A DNA stretch of 64,000 bases from Paenisporosarcina sp. FSL H8-0542 (GCF_038632915.1 NZ_CP152050.1:3278501-3342500), one strand, 5' to 3'. Shown: positions 15,765 to 24,744, numbered from the stretch's first letter. The notes: generated by a model not told the origin, from the letters alone. Program-made: numbers and translations.

Positions 15765-16778
15765 TTATTGTTTAAGTGGACCCAGTAGTGAAATTTTTGC
15801 TTTTCGGTATCCCTCAAAAATATCAATGGCCGCAAACACTACACACACGATGATGATGCTTTGATATGCCCAATCATACAGGTTGGAATCAATCTTCAGT
15901 TGTTGCAAATAGACAACGAACTGCTCACTCAAAATCGAATCGTTTCCAATGATTGTCGCTAAAACCACCAAAGTAATGAGGTGTGTAATGGTATTCAGAC
16001 TTGCAACTTTTATCGTCCATTGTCCGACAAAACCCTTATACAATGCCAGAGCTACCTCCAATACAATTACAAGGACTACTAGCAGCCAGTAAGAATTCAG
16101 TATTTCCTGATTAAAAATGGGGAATTGAAATTTGATTCCGTTCGCTCCATCTTCATAGATTCCTACCAATTTAGCAGCGTTGAAGTAAATAGCTACCCAG
16201 GTGGCCGTCCATATTAGACTGCCTAAAATCATACATTTTTGAATGGCTTTTTTCTTTGGAATTGGATTTACGTCCTTTAAATCTTCCGGAGTCCATTTCT
16301 TCATACTCATCGTGAGTGGTGCCTGGTCTCTGGATTTGTCCGTCCATTCAATAACAGCAAAGACCAAAGTTAACCAAAACGCTGTTTGCATGGCAGTGCT
16401 CAACAATTTCCAAATGGCTATTCCGAAAATGTTGAGAATGACGGTTATGATTTCTTCCTCCCCTTTAACCGAAACAAGTGCATCCGCCACCGAGGCAATC
16501 AGAGTGATTGTCAATGCGATTGGTAGGATAAGTTTCAACAGATTGATATATATATCGAAATACTTCGGTCCGATTAGATGCATGGGCCGATCCAAATAAT
16601 TGTGTGCCATCACCGACGGATTTCCAAGCTCGGCGAGCACTGCCTTCACTTGAGCTTCGGTCGGTTCATCGGGAAGCATGTCTTCTATGGTAGAACGCAA
16701 TTCTAAAGCAATGTCTTCCCTTGTGTTTTCAGGCAACCTTCTTGTAACTTCATGGACGTACAAATCAATCCACTTCAT
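15765..16778 (-). CDS. HAAS-type membrane protein partnered with PadR
   Basis: 337 residues. The first ~75 (LYVHEVTRRLPENTREDIAL, then LRSTIEDML and AVLAELGNPS) form the short cytoplasmic helical domain found in HAAS/DUF1700-like proteins encoded next to PadR regulators. Six or more hydrophobic helices follow (LKLILPIALTITLIASVADA; NSYWLLVVLVIVLEVALALY; SIIIVCVVFAAIDIF). It overlaps the padR gene by 14 bp. In comparable pairs the regulator senses an envelope or drug cue and the membrane protein is its target or modulator. Specific function is unknown. Confidence 0.75.
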   Translation of the reverse strand: MKWIDLYVHEVTRRLPENTREDIALELRSTIEDMLPDEPTEAQVKAVLAELGNPSVMAHNYLDRPMHLIGPKYFDIYINLLKLILPIALTITLIASVADALVSVKGEEEIITVILNIFGIAIWKLLSTAMQTAFWLTLVFAVIEWTDKSRDQAPLTMSMKKWTPEDLKDVNPIPKKKAIQKCMILGSLIWTATWVAIYFNAAKLVGIYEDGANGIKFQFPIFNQEILNSYWLLVVLVIVLEVALALYKGFVGQWTIKVASLNTITHLITLVVLATIIGNDSILSEQFVVYLQQLKIDSNLYDWAYQSIIIVCVVFAAIDIFEGYRKAKISLLGPLKQ

Positions 16779-17112
16779 CTTGTTCGTCTCCTTTCAATAA
16801 TCCGTACAGTTCTTGTGATGTTTTTTCCCACTCTTCTTTTAGCTGTTCAAAAATTTTCACACCGAATGCACTCAATACGTAGTATCGGCGCGGTCTGCTC
16901 TCTGTTGTCTCCCATGTACTGGTCACGAGCTCTTGTTTTTCTAAACGCCTCAATAATGGATAAAGTGTACTTTGATCAATTTTGATGCCGTTCTTTTCCA
17001 ATCTTTGGACGAGTGAATAGCCGTATTGTGGAGTTCTCAATTGACTCAATACCGCCAAAGTTAATGTCCCCCTGCGCAATTCAGTCGTCAAAGAACCCAA
17101 TAGTTGATTCAT
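16765..17112 (-). CDS. PadR family transcriptional regulator
   Basis: 115 residues. The start was set at ATG 17112 behind GAGGTGAAATA; the frame stays open for 18 more codons with no ribosome site. The winged helix is typical: LTLAVLSQLRTPQYGYSLVQ, IDQSTLYPLLRRLEKQELV and RPRRYYVLSAFGVKIF. PadR proteins repress small operons, usually their own, and are released by phenolics, drugs or envelope stress. The gene overlaps its membrane partner. Two ATACTGTA palindromes upstream are candidate operators. Confidence 0.9.
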   Translation of the reverse strand: MNQLLGSLTTELRRGTLTLAVLSQLRTPQYGYSLVQRLEKNGIKIDQSTLYPLLRRLEKQELVTSTWETTESRPRRYYVLSAFGVKIFEQLKEEWEKTSQELYGLLKGDEQDEVD

Positions 17113-17130
17113 TATTTCACCTCTTTCTCT

Positions 17131-17161
17131 ATACTGTATGTCGCACACCTTCATACTGTAC
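17131..17161. promoter_or_regulatory. Candidate PadR operators
   Basis: Two near-palindromes, ATACTGTAT (17131-17139) and ATACTGTAC (17153-17161), lie 22 bp centre to centre, about two helical turns, just upstream of padR. A third degenerate half-set (ATACATTATTGTAT) follows. Binding is inferred. Confidence 0.5.
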
Positions 17162-17215
17162 ATCATACATTATTGTATTCTGAATAGTAAATTAAAATGA
17201 AGGCTTATGAAAAAG

Positions 17216-17258
17216 AAAAAGAGACTTTCAATTAATTATTAATTGAAAGTCTCTTTTT
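17216..17258. terminator. Bidirectional terminator after the ABC exporter operon
   Basis: AAAAAGAGACTTTCAATTAA pairs with TTAATTGAAAGTCTCTTTTT over three bases, a ~20-bp stem with T-runs on both strands. Confidence 0.85.
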
Positions 17259-17311
17259 GTAGCTGAAAGAAAAAATGAATCACAGGAACTTAATCTTTAT
17301 CGCCAGATTTC

Positions 17312-18049
17312 TTACACCGCTTGCTGTTTTTTACGAATATACAGGGACAGACACATGAACAATACTAGATAAAATGCCAAAATGGCTATGTTTTTCACTT
17401 CAGGTACATTTCCACGAATGATTTCCCATGCCCCGTTGCCGTAATTGTATGCGGGCAACCAAGACCCCAATGTTTGGATTGTTTTCGGCAAGACTTCCAT
17501 TGGCATCCACATACCACCTGTGATCGCCAGAAGCATATAAACCATGTTACTGACCCCACTTGCTGTTTCTACCTTCTTCATTGTCCCAACCAGGACACCA
17601 ATACCAAGGAAAGGAATAGAACCTAATAAAATCCACAATCCACACATTATCCAGTCCATCGCAGGCAAGGATACCCCATTAATCAAAACCCCTGCAACGA
17701 AAAGCACAACAATTGACAATACATGAATCATCGTTTGCCCCAACATTTTCGACAGGAAATAGACCATTCCAGAGAGCGGCGTCACTTTCATGAATGTTGT
17801 CCAGCCCTGTGATTGTTCCTGTACCATCCGTATGCCCAACGTCATGATGGCACTTCCCATTACACTGAACGTCGTAATGGACATCAGGAAGTGAGCATTC
17901 CATAGTTCTCTGTCAGGAACATCCGTATTCATGATTTTTGTAAAGATCACATAAAACACAATTGGCATAAAAAGTGACCAGAAAAGATAATATGGGTTAC
18001 GGAAAATCCGTAAACCTTCAATTTTGCATTGATTTAGGAACATATTCAT
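17312..18049 (-). CDS. ABC-2 type transporter permease (YvfS-like)
   Basis: 245 residues with six membrane helices and the ABC-2 permease layout: a short N-terminal cytoplasmic segment, FWSLFMPIVFYVIFTKIM as helix 1, and a late GGMWMPMEVLPKTIQTLGSW motif before the final helix, as in drug and lantibiotic exporters. Its stop-side neighbour is a terminator. Its start abuts the ATPase gene (stop 18050, start 18049), so the two are co-transcribed and form one exporter. B. subtilis yvfRS is the closest arrangement I know, but the sensor kinase/regulator pair found there is missing here. Confidence 0.85.
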   Translation of the reverse strand: MNMFLNQCKIEGLRIFRNPYYLFWSLFMPIVFYVIFTKIMNTDVPDRELWNAHFLMSITTFSVMGSAIMTLGIRMVQEQSQGWTTFMKVTPLSGMVYFLSKMLGQTMIHVLSIVVLFVAGVLINGVSLPAMDWIMCGLWILLGSIPFLGIGVLVGTMKKVETASGVSNMVYMLLAITGGMWMPMEVLPKTIQTLGSWLPAYNYGNGAWEIIRGNVPEVKNIAILAFYLVLFMCLSLYIRKKQQAV

Positions 18050-18967
18050 TTAGATGACCTCCTGCGGTTCAATTGTCAATTGTTCAAATGCTTCCTCAAG
18101 ACGTCCTTTTTCAACCGCAATATCACTTACTTCAAATTTAGATTCAAAAATTTTATGTAAGACCGCATCTGTGTTACTGGTGAACACATGAATCCGTCCG
18201 TTCTTTTCAAGGACTTTTGACACGTAGGGCTCTTGAAGGAAAAGCATTTCAGATTCCACTTTTGAGGCAATGAATGAAATAGACTGAGTCAAAAGATTGC
18301 CTTTGATTTTTTCAGGGCTTCCGTCCGCAACTATTTTTCCTTTATGGAATAAAATGATTCGGTCAGCTATATCATCCGCTTCTTGCAAGTAATGCGTGGA
18401 AAATAGAATCGTCTTTCCTTGGTCGGCCAGTGTTCTCACGGTATCCCAAAAAACTTTACGTGCTGCTATATCCATTCCGACCGTCGGCTCATCAAAAAAC
18501 AAAAGATCCGGATTACCCGCAAGTGCTAAAGCAAATCCGACTCTACGTTTTTGGCCACCCGATAGCTTTTCAGTTCGTTTGTTCAATTCTTCTTCGTTTA
18601 ATCCCGTTAAGCCGATTAGCTGATCGAGCGACAGCGGTTCTGGATAGTAACTTCTAAACAGACGGATGATTTCCTTCACCTTTAGACCATCCATCAGACT
18701 GACTTCCTGCAGCATCACGCCTATTCTTTCACGAACCTTTACTTCTTTCGCATTTGATTGGAACAACTTGGATTCGCCACTTGTCGGATGCAATAGGCCA
18801 AGCATCATGAGGATGGTCGTGCTCTTGCCAGCCCCATTAGGACCTAGAATCGCAACGACTTCTCCTTTCTCAACCGAAAACGAAACATCGTCCACCGCTT
18901 TATTGTCTTTAAATGTTTTTGTAAGTCCTATAATTTCAACAACTTTTCCCAATCCTTCAGCCCCCAT
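18050..18967 (-). CDS. ABC transporter ATP-binding protein (YvfR-like)
   Basis: About 305 residues. Walker A is GPNGAGKST, the signature is LSGGQKRRVGFALALAG, Walker B is LLFFDEPTVGMD, and the switch histidine is in STHYLQEADDIAD. The C-terminal ~90 residues form the extra domain common in ABC-2 drug exporters. It energises the permease encoded immediately downstream. The start is uncertain: ATG 18967 lacks a clear site, ATG 18973 is two codons earlier, and TTG 18952 lies after GGGGGCTGAAGGA. The substrate is not evident. Confidence 0.88.
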   Translation of the reverse strand: MGAEGLGKVVEIIGLTKTFKDNKAVDDVSFSVEKGEVVAILGPNGAGKSTTILMMLGLLHPTSGESKLFQSNAKEVKVRERIGVMLQEVSLMDGLKVKEIIRLFRSYYPEPLSLDQLIGLTGLNEEELNKRTEKLSGGQKRRVGFALALAGNPDLLFFDEPTVGMDIAARKVFWDTVRTLADQGKTILFSTHYLQEADDIADRIILFHKGKIVADGSPEKIKGNLLTQSISFIASKVESEMLFLQEPYVSKVLEKNGRIHVFTSNTDAVLHKIFESKFEVSDIAVEKGRLEEAFEQLTIEPQEVI

Positions 18968-18973
18968 TAGCAT

Positions 18974-19314
18974 TATGCTTTTTCTCTTTGAAATTTACGT
19001 TCATATCCAGTCGATTATGTCTTGAGATACACGCATTTGGCTCTCCCCTTTGTTACATCCCTTCCATCTCGATGGCAAAATGAATCCCACTAGTTGAATG
19101 TCCATTATCAATGACTTGTTATAAATTCCTTCATGCATGTAAACAATTGCGCAAGTGTACATTTTTGTTTTCGTTAAGAGTTACAGAAATCCCTCTTTTT
19201 TACAATAACTAATATAAAGTTTCGCTAAGTTATCCCGCGCCACGCCTTCTCTATTAACTAATGTGTAGTCCATGTTGGCTCTGGTTGGACGAGTTGGTCC
19301 TTTACACAAAAAAA
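18974..19314. other. Intergenic region, no gene seen
   Basis: Between the ABC exporter and the small secreted protein I see no frame with a ribosome site. Leader sequence for the ABC operon is expected here (a C/T-rich stretch around 19035-19065). No clear -35/-10 pair or structured leader was found. Confidence 0.4.
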
Positions 19315-19339
19315 TGGCCAATCCACATTGGACTGACCA
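19315..19339 (-). terminator. Terminator of the secreted-protein gene
   Basis: On the minus strand TGGTCAGTCC pairs fully with GGATTGGCCA (two G-U pairs) over a 5-nt loop and is followed by seven T. Confidence 0.8.
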
Positions 19340-19346
19340 TGATCAA

Positions 19347-19760
19347 TTACTTCTTATAGATTTCTTTATAAGCAATGACTTGCAACGCCAACATTTCTTC
19401 TTCCGTTAAGTCCTCGTTGAGGGCCTGCAATACTTCTTCTTTAGATGCAGATCCACTTTTCACTTTTGCTTGTAAATCTTGAAGCTTAGTGACGCCAACC
19501 TTTTTGACCAGGACGCGTGTGGCTTCTCCTTTAGTAGTAAAAGGCAATGTACTTTCATCTGCCGACTCGGCTTCCTTCATCATTTCCATCAGTTCAGGGT
19601 CATTTTCTATATAAGATTTCACTTCATTTATTTGCCCACTAGCCTCGAGTTCCGTTGAAACGGAATCAACCACTTTTTCCGAAGCGACATTGGTTCCGAA
19701 ATAATAAAGTCCATAGCCTGCTAGTCCTAAAATCAGGATTACAACTAACAATTTCTTCAT
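19347..19760 (-). CDS. Small secreted or membrane-anchored protein, 137 aa
   Basis: The N-terminus is a signal peptide or anchor (KKLLVVILILGLAGYGLYYF). The rest is helical and charged, with regular acidic segments (YIENDPELMEMMKEAE; ASKEEVLQALNEDLTEEEML). A good AAGGAG site precedes the ATG. No catalytic motif is visible and the family is not recognised by name; similar short secreted helical proteins occur in Bacillaceae. It is monocistronic, with its own terminator. The probable location is outside the membrane. Confidence 0.75.
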   Translation of the reverse strand: MKKLLVVILILGLAGYGLYYFGTNVASEKVVDSVSTELEASGQINEVKSYIENDPELMEMMKEAESADESTLPFTTKGEATRVLVKKVGVTKLQDLQAKVKSGSASKEEVLQALNEDLTEEEMLALQVIAYKEIYKK

Positions 19761-19986
19761 CTTCTCACTCCTTTTTTACGGTGCATTCTATAACAGACGT
19801 CTGGGAACACAAAAAGTAACGGCTTTCATCTGTTCAATTTTTACCAATTATTTTTTTATTTTTTGTATCATTTGATTATTTATGGCATATACATATTGAA
19901 TGTGGTCAAAATTGAAACCATGTTTTCATTAGAATGACATGTAATGAAATGATCATACGCAAAAACTAAAAAGAGAAGGTGAGTAC

Positions 19987-20175
19987 ATGATTAATCATTA
20001 TGAATTGCAACAAATGATGGAAGCGAAAAGAATGGAGATAGATCGTCAAATTGAAATGCAGTCTTATTTCTTACAGGGAGAGCAGACAAAAGAAAGTTTG
20101 AGTCTGTTGGAACTGTTCAAGAAAACGTTCAGCAATCGAAGAAATAGCAAGGACGATTATTGTGAAAATTGCTAG
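19987..20175 (+). CDS. Small hypothetical protein, 62 aa
   Basis: ATG 19987 follows GAAGGTGAG at the right distance. The protein is helical and rich in Met, Glu and Gln (ELQQMMEAKRMEIDRQIEMQ) and ends CENC, a possible metal- or disulfide-forming pair. No membrane segment. The family is not recognised. It lies alone on the plus strand, 148 bp before the guaC start. Confidence 0.65.
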   Translation: MINHYELQQMMEAKRMEIDRQIEMQSYFLQGEQTKESLSLLELFKKTFSNRRNSKDDYCENC

Positions 20176-20266
20176 AAGCTTAGATAAGCATGAGGGAATT
20201 ACGTTACTTCTTTCATTATCTTGATAAAAACTTTGACATACAAGTTAATTTGTTATAAGTTACCCT

Positions 20267-20310
20267 ATGGACGAACAATTACAATTAACTTAGCTTTAAT
20301 ATTCGTGTTT
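20267..20310. promoter_or_regulatory. PurR box pair upstream of guaC
   Basis: ATGGACGAACAAT (20267-20279) and, inverted, AAACACGAATATT (20310-20298) each match the B. subtilis PurR box AWWWCCGAACWWT at 10 of 13 positions, including CGAA. They face each other 18 bp apart; known pairs are 16-17 bp apart. guaC belongs to the B. subtilis PurR regulon. A TTGACA at 20233 with TATAAG near 20254 is a possible promoter. Confidence 0.65.
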
Positions 20311-20323
20311 AGGGGTGCTTATT

Positions 20324-21307
20324 ATGGAAAATGTGTTTGATTATGAAGATATTCAATTGATTCCGGCAAAATGTATAGTTAATAGTCGGTCAGAATGTGA
20401 TACAACAGTCGCTTTGGGCGAACATACTTTCAAGTTGCCTGTGGTGCCAGCAAATATGCAGACGATTATTGACGAAAAGATTGCGATTTACTTAGCTGAA
20501 AATGGTTACTTCTATGTAATGCATCGTTTTCAACCTGAGAAGCGAGTAGACTTTATCAAAGATATGCATTCCCGTGAATTAATCGCATCAATTAGTGTTG
20601 GAGTCAAAGAAGAAGAATATCATTTCATCCAACAATTGGCTGATGAGCAACTTATACCGGAATACATCACGATTGATATTGCTCACGGGCATTCTAACGC
20701 TGTGATTGAGATGATTCAGCATATCAAGAAGCACTTGCCTAAAAGTTTTGTTATTGCCGGAAATGTCGGAACTCCGGAAGCAGTTAGAGAATTAGAGAAT
20801 GCAGGTGCGGATGCGACTAAAGTGGGCATTGGACCAGGGAAAGTCTGTATCACAAAGATTAAGACCGGATTTGGAACGGGTGGTTGGCAATTGGCTGCAC
20901 TTCGTTGGTGTGCCAAAGCTGCAAGCAAGCCGATTATTGCTGATGGTGGTATTCGTACACATGGCGATATTGCGAAATCAGTCCGATTTGGTGCTTCCAT
21001 GGTTATGATTGGTTCATTATTTGCCGGTCATGATGAATCTCCAGGAGAAACAGTTGAAAAAGATGGCAAGCTATTTAAAGAATATTTTGGTTCCGCTTCG
21101 GAATTCCAAAAAGGCGAAAAGAAGAATGTTGAAGGCAAGAAAATGTTTGTTGAGCATAAAGGTTCTTTGGAAGATACGTTGATGGAAATGGAACAAGATC
21201 TTCAATCCGCTATCTCCTATTCGGGTGGAAACAAGTTAGAAGCCATCCGCAACGTGGATTATGTAATCGTCAAAAATTCTATTTTTAACGGTGACAAAGT
21301 GTATTAA
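20324..21307 (+). CDS. guaC: GMP reductase
   Basis: 327 residues from ATG 20324, behind AGGGG; the GTG three codons upstream is less likely. It is an IMPDH/GMPR-family TIM barrel lacking CBS domains. The active-site cysteine is in GPGKVCITK (Cys175), followed by TGFGTGG and [13 protein letters not shown], which bind the nucleotide. The enzyme reduces GMP to IMP with NADPH, releasing ammonia, and so balances the purine pools. It is the type 2 bacterial GuaC form by length. A PurR box pair precedes it and a strong terminator follows. Confidence 0.95.
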   Translation: MENVFDYEDIQLIPAKCIVNSRSECDTTVALGEHTFKLPVVPANMQTIIDEKIAIYLAENGYFYVMHRFQPEKRVDFIKDMHSRELIASISVGVKEEEYHFIQQLADEQLIPEYITIDIAHGHSNAVIEMIQHIKKHLPKSFVIAGNVGTPEAVRELENAGADATKVGIGPGKVCITKIKTGFGTGGWQLAALRWCAKAASKPIIADGGIRTHGDIAKSVRFGASMVMIGSLFAGHDESPGETVEKDGKLFKEYFGSASEFQKGEKKNVEGKKMFVEHKGSLEDTLMEMEQDLQSAISYSGGNKLEAIRNVDYVIVKNSIFNGDKVY

Positions 21308-21360
21308 GATTACGCTGAATTTCTTATGAATTTCCAGTAAAATGATTGGCATATTCATAT

Positions 21361-21400
21361 AAAACGGGCGGCTGAAGATTGTACTTCAGCCGCCCGTTTT
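21361..21400. terminator. Terminator after guaC
   Basis: AAAACGGGCGGCTGAAG pairs with CTTCAGCCGCCCGTTTT, a 17-bp perfect stem ending in T-runs on both strands. It is the strongest member of the GCGGCTGAA terminator family. Confidence 0.9.
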
Positions 21401-21500
21401 CTCTAAAAAATTCAAGTAAATAAGACCGTTATCGAATGTTTTCCTACTTACCGCCATATCCTTTAGGACTCTTTTATTTTTTGTGCGGAGGTTGGAATCC

Positions 21501-22385
21501 ATGAAAAAAATGTTGCTCCTTATTGTCATGCTTTTCATATATGGATGCACGCAACCACCTAGTGAACCTCCAACTGAGCGTACGACTCTTCCCAAGAATG
21601 ATTTTCTGATCATTGCCCATCGCGGTGCATCTGCCTATGCTGCAGAGCACACACTTTCTTCATACGAGATGGCCATCCAGATGGGTGCTGACTACATTGA
21701 AATTGATCTTCAAATGACGAAAGACGGAAAATTAGTAGCGATGCATGATACTGTCGTCACTTTTCACAACGCTCAACAAGCGGTAACGGATGTCACGTTT
21801 GATGAAATCCAGCTTCATTCTCCTGAAAAAGCGTTCGATAAAAACCATCTTGAGTACACCCTACCGCATTATGATGATTTGCGAATTGTTGATTTGGAGG
21901 AGATTCTCCTTCATTTCGGTGATACCGTCAATTATTACATTGAAATAAAATCACCCAAAACGTATCCAGGAATCGAAGAGGAGCTGTTGAAACAATTACG
22001 TGAACATAACCTCCTAAATAGGGGTGACATCATTCCAAAAGTAATCATTCAGTCCTTTGACGCAAAAAGCTTAAAAAACATATTCGCTATGGAGCCTTCC
22101 ATTCCCTTGATCAAACTTTATACATTCGAGGAAGAAGCGCATATTCCCAAGAAACAACTGAAAGAACTCTCACAGTATGCTTCGGGAGTTGGTGTAAATT
22201 CAGTTGCCGTGACTAAGAAGTTCATCGATTTGATGCACAGCAAAAACTTGATTGTTCATCCTTACACGGTCAATGATGCAGAAACGATGCGTTTCCTAAT
22301 TGATTTAGGGGTAAACGGATTTTTCACTGACAGACCCGATGTGGCAAATTGGGTTAGAAGTGAGACGAACAAGATTGGAGAATAA
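21501..22385 (+). CDS. Glycerophosphodiester phosphodiesterase, lipoprotein
   Basis: 294 residues from ATG 21501 behind GCGGAGG. The N-terminus is a lipoprotein signal (LLLIVMLFIYGC, lipobox IYGC). The GDPD catalytic core follows: IAHRGASAYAAEHTLSSYE, EIDLQMTKDG and MHD, then YIEIKSP. These supply the His/Glu/Asp metal site. The enzyme would hydrolyse glycerophosphodiesters (deacylated lipid or teichoic acid fragments) to glycerol-3-phosphate on the outer face of the membrane. The last ~19 codons of a close copy survive as a fragment at 24588-24662, so the gene was once duplicated nearby. Confidence 0.92.
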   Translation: MKKMLLLIVMLFIYGCTQPPSEPPTERTTLPKNDFLIIAHRGASAYAAEHTLSSYEMAIQMGADYIEIDLQMTKDGKLVAMHDTVVTFHNAQQAVTDVTFDEIQLHSPEKAFDKNHLEYTLPHYDDLRIVDLEEILLHFGDTVNYYIEIKSPKTYPGIEEELLKQLREHNLLNRGDIIPKVIIQSFDAKSLKNIFAMEPSIPLIKLYTFEEEAHIPKKQLKELSQYASGVGVNSVAVTKKFIDLMHSKNLIVHPYTVNDAETMRFLIDLGVNGFFTDRPDVANWVRSETNKIGE

Positions 22386-22492
22386 ATAGAACAATACCGC
22401 CAAGCTGATGCTTAATGGTTAAAGCTTATTTTTCACTCATTTCGTATATCCCTTCGTAAACTAAAATACTGCGTTTGTTAAGAATGAATCCT

Positions 22493-23308
22493 CTAATTAG
22501 CGTATCCTTCTTTAATAACCGAAGTCACCATGTGTAACGAATCCCATTCCCCCATTGAGAAGCGTACAATGGGATATTTCTTGGGGAAGAGGATTTTATT
22601 GATTTGTTTGGGTGGTAGGCCTTTGTTGTGGAGCACAATGATTTTGCTTTGAAGCTCCAGTAGGTATTCGAGTTTGCGATTAAGATTGTCTCTGCCGTTC
22701 TTTAAGTACCCTGCATGATTGCAGTATACTTCATTGAAATCGTAAGTAAGGGCTCGTTGCAGGGAATTGATTAGGGTCGGAATGCTTTCGTCTCGAAGAA
22801 CTACTTTTGTCCGTTCCTGACAATATAGGTCTCCGGTGAATAGTTGGCCCGTTTCTTTATTCAGAAAGGACATATGATCCTGCGCATGACCAGGGGTGTG
22901 AATAGTCTCCCATGTTGCCCCTCTGCTTGAGAAAGTGCTCTTTATCGGCTCGGCATTGAATGGTCCTCGTTTCCCCCAGAACAACTTCCTATATAAAGGA
23001 TAGTTCGCTTTTGACTGACAGTCTTCTATATATCGTTCATGCATATAAATTGGTTTTCCTAACTGTTGTAGATAAGCTGCCCCACCTGTGTGATCTTCAT
23101 GATGGTGGGTAATCATGACTTGATTGATTTCGTGTTGGTCAAAAAATAGTTGAAATTCTTTTTCGAGTGACTTTGCACCAGTATCTATTAATACGCCGTC
23201 CGACACAAAACAGTACACATTTAGGTTTACGCCTTGAAATGCCACATTGCCATTGACCATTTGAACTCCACTTACTTCGGACAGCTCCACCTTTTTCTTG
23301 AAAATCAT
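22493..23308 (-). CDS. MBL-fold metallo-hydrolase
   Basis: 271 residues with the metallo-beta-lactamase fold: MITHHHEDHTGG (metal motif), then TPGHAQDHMSF and FTGDLYC, giving the His/Asp ligands of a two-metal site. A C-terminal ~80-residue helical part follows (LNRKLEYLLELQ). Members hydrolyse thioesters, lactones, phosphodiesters or similar. The substrate cannot be told. No signal peptide, so cytoplasmic. The gene stands alone, convergent with the GDPD gene. Confidence 0.88.
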   Translation of the reverse strand: MIFKKKVELSEVSGVQMVNGNVAFQGVNLNVYCFVSDGVLIDTGAKSLEKEFQLFFDQHEINQVMITHHHEDHTGGAAYLQQLGKPIYMHERYIEDCQSKANYPLYRKLFWGKRGPFNAEPIKSTFSSRGATWETIHTPGHAQDHMSFLNKETGQLFTGDLYCQERTKVVLRDESIPTLINSLQRALTYDFNEVYCNHAGYLKNGRDNLNRKLEYLLELQSKIIVLHNKGLPPKQINKILFPKKYPIVRFSMGEWDSLHMVTSVIKEGYAN

Positions 23309-23506
23309 TCATCCCACTCCTCTTGAAAAACCTCTCTGTTTAGATGACTTTAGCATAAAATGAATGACTATTCACTTCAATTTCTCCTGTTATGATGAAT
23401 GAATTCTCTTCACATTCCATAAATGTTATTGAAGTGACAGATTTTTCACCTCATTTCAGTTACACTGTATTAAGTGCCTAAATATTGTAATTATTGGAGG
23501 AATTGG

Positions 23507-24364
23507 ATGTATAAGAATATATTAAATCCCTTATTTTTATTGTTAATTCTTTTTTTCGTTGCTGCTTGTTCCGAGGTAAACGATACATCTTCGCAACAAA
23601 GTAGCGAAGATGATGTTCAAGAAGTTGTTCCTGAGGATTCAGATTCACAATCTGAGAAGGATGATGGCGAGACAGCTCCTGTTGTGAACGAAGAGCCAGA
23701 AGTGTTAAGTGATGCTGAAATAAGAGTGGTCATGGATAAGTTTCAAAAGATAGAAGACATTGTTAAAGAGACGAATAGCAAGATGACATTTTCTGATGAA
23801 GAAAGTACCCAATCAGAAGTGATGGCAGCTAAACTTCAAGAAAACTTACCGGAAAGTATAAAGGAATTGGTATCAAGCGAAATGCTTAACAAGGAATTGC
23901 CGGAAGAGCTTCAGTATTGGTATTATTCAAGTGGAGAAGATGGGTTCTTCCCTGAAGTTTCTTTGGATGCACGGATGGAAGTTATTGAAAATACTCCACA
24001 ATTCATTAAGGTGAAAACCTTTCAATTGAATGAATTTTTTCAATGGCATGGAAATGTCTATATAACAGCAGTGAACGAAAATGGGCAGTGGTTAATTGAT
24101 GGCGGTTACGAATGGGTAGATGTAGACAAAGAACCTCTAGACTTGTCAAAAGAGGAATTACTTATCCATGAAGAAACGATTAATGATTCCGAAATCGAGT
24201 TTATCGCAGAAGAAACCATAACGAGCACCCTGGCTGATGGCACTTCAAAAACGGCAAATGCGATTATTGTTAAGATTGTTAAAGATAACATGCTAAAGGG
24301 ACGGTTTACGGATACAGGGGAAGTCGTGAATGAGCTACCTGAAAAATTCAAGTCGGCCGAATGA
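23507..24364 (+). CDS. Secreted lipoprotein, acidic linker, unknown domain
   Basis: 285 residues from ATG 23507 behind GGAGG. Lipoprotein signal with lipobox FVAAC, then a Ser/Glu/Asp-rich linker of ~45 residues. The remaining region has beta-strand-rich blocks (FIKVKTFQLNEFFQWHGNVY, NGQWLIDGGYEWV) like NTF2-type or DUF-type secreted domains. The family is not recognised. Anchored outside the membrane by lipid. Monocistronic; a shared terminator lies ~145 bp downstream. Confidence 0.75.
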   Translation: MYKNILNPLFLLLILFFVAACSEVNDTSSQQSSEDDVQEVVPEDSDSQSEKDDGETAPVVNEEPEVLSDAEIRVVMDKFQKIEDIVKETNSKMTFSDEESTQSEVMAAKLQENLPESIKELVSSEMLNKELPEELQYWYYSSGEDGFFPEVSLDARMEVIENTPQFIKVKTFQLNEFFQWHGNVYITAVNENGQWLIDGGYEWVDVDKEPLDLSKEELLIHEETINDSEIEFIAEETITSTLADGTSKTANAIIVKIVKDNMLKGRFTDTGEVVNELPEKFKSAE

Positions 24365-24507
24365 GATTAGTACAGAAATATCTGTAAGAAATAAAAGAAT
24401 GATGAGGTTTTTCAACTAACTTACTGCGTAAGTTAAAGTGAAAACATTCACACCCATCCTTCATATTCTTTAAGAATTAATAAACCTTTGACTTTAATAA
24501 ACCCATT

Positions 24508-24548
24508 AAAAAGGAGCGGCTGAAGATAGATTCAGCCACTCCTTTTTT
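24508..24548. terminator. Terminator, GCGGCTGAA family
   Basis: AAAAAGGAGCGGCTGAA pairs with TTCAGCCACTCCTTTTTT (one mismatch) and has T-runs on both strands. It may have come with the adjacent symporter-tail remnant. Confidence 0.8.
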
Positions 24549-24598
24549 CACTTGCTATTAAGTTTTTCGGTAAATAATTGATCCATAAACGGATTTTT
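24548..24598 (-). pseudogene. 3' fragment of a sodium:solute symporter-like gene
   Basis: The minus strand reads KNPFMDQLFTEKLNSK followed by a stop. The intact symporter at 29012-30478 ends TNPIMDQLFTK. The fragment is followed, as in the intact gene, by a GCGGCTGAA terminator. Only the last codons survive. Confidence 0.5.
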
Positions 24599-24662
24599 TA
24601 CGGACAGACCCAATGTGGCAAATTGGGTTAGAAGTGAGACTAACCGACTGGATAGTGAATAG
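24588..24662 (+). pseudogene. 3' fragment of a second GDPD gene
   Basis: The plus strand reads NGFFTDRPNVANWVRSETN before a TAG. It is nearly identical at DNA level (about nine of ten bases) to the last codons of the GDPD gene at 21501-22385. The rest of the gene is absent and the fragment abuts the symporter fragment in the opposite direction. Confidence 0.75.
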
Positions 24663-24744
24663 AATTCATTTTTCCCAACAAGAGTTCAGCTTGGGATAGG
24701 CAGAAGATGTAGACTGGTTTAACATTTGGATTTCGGTAGAAATA

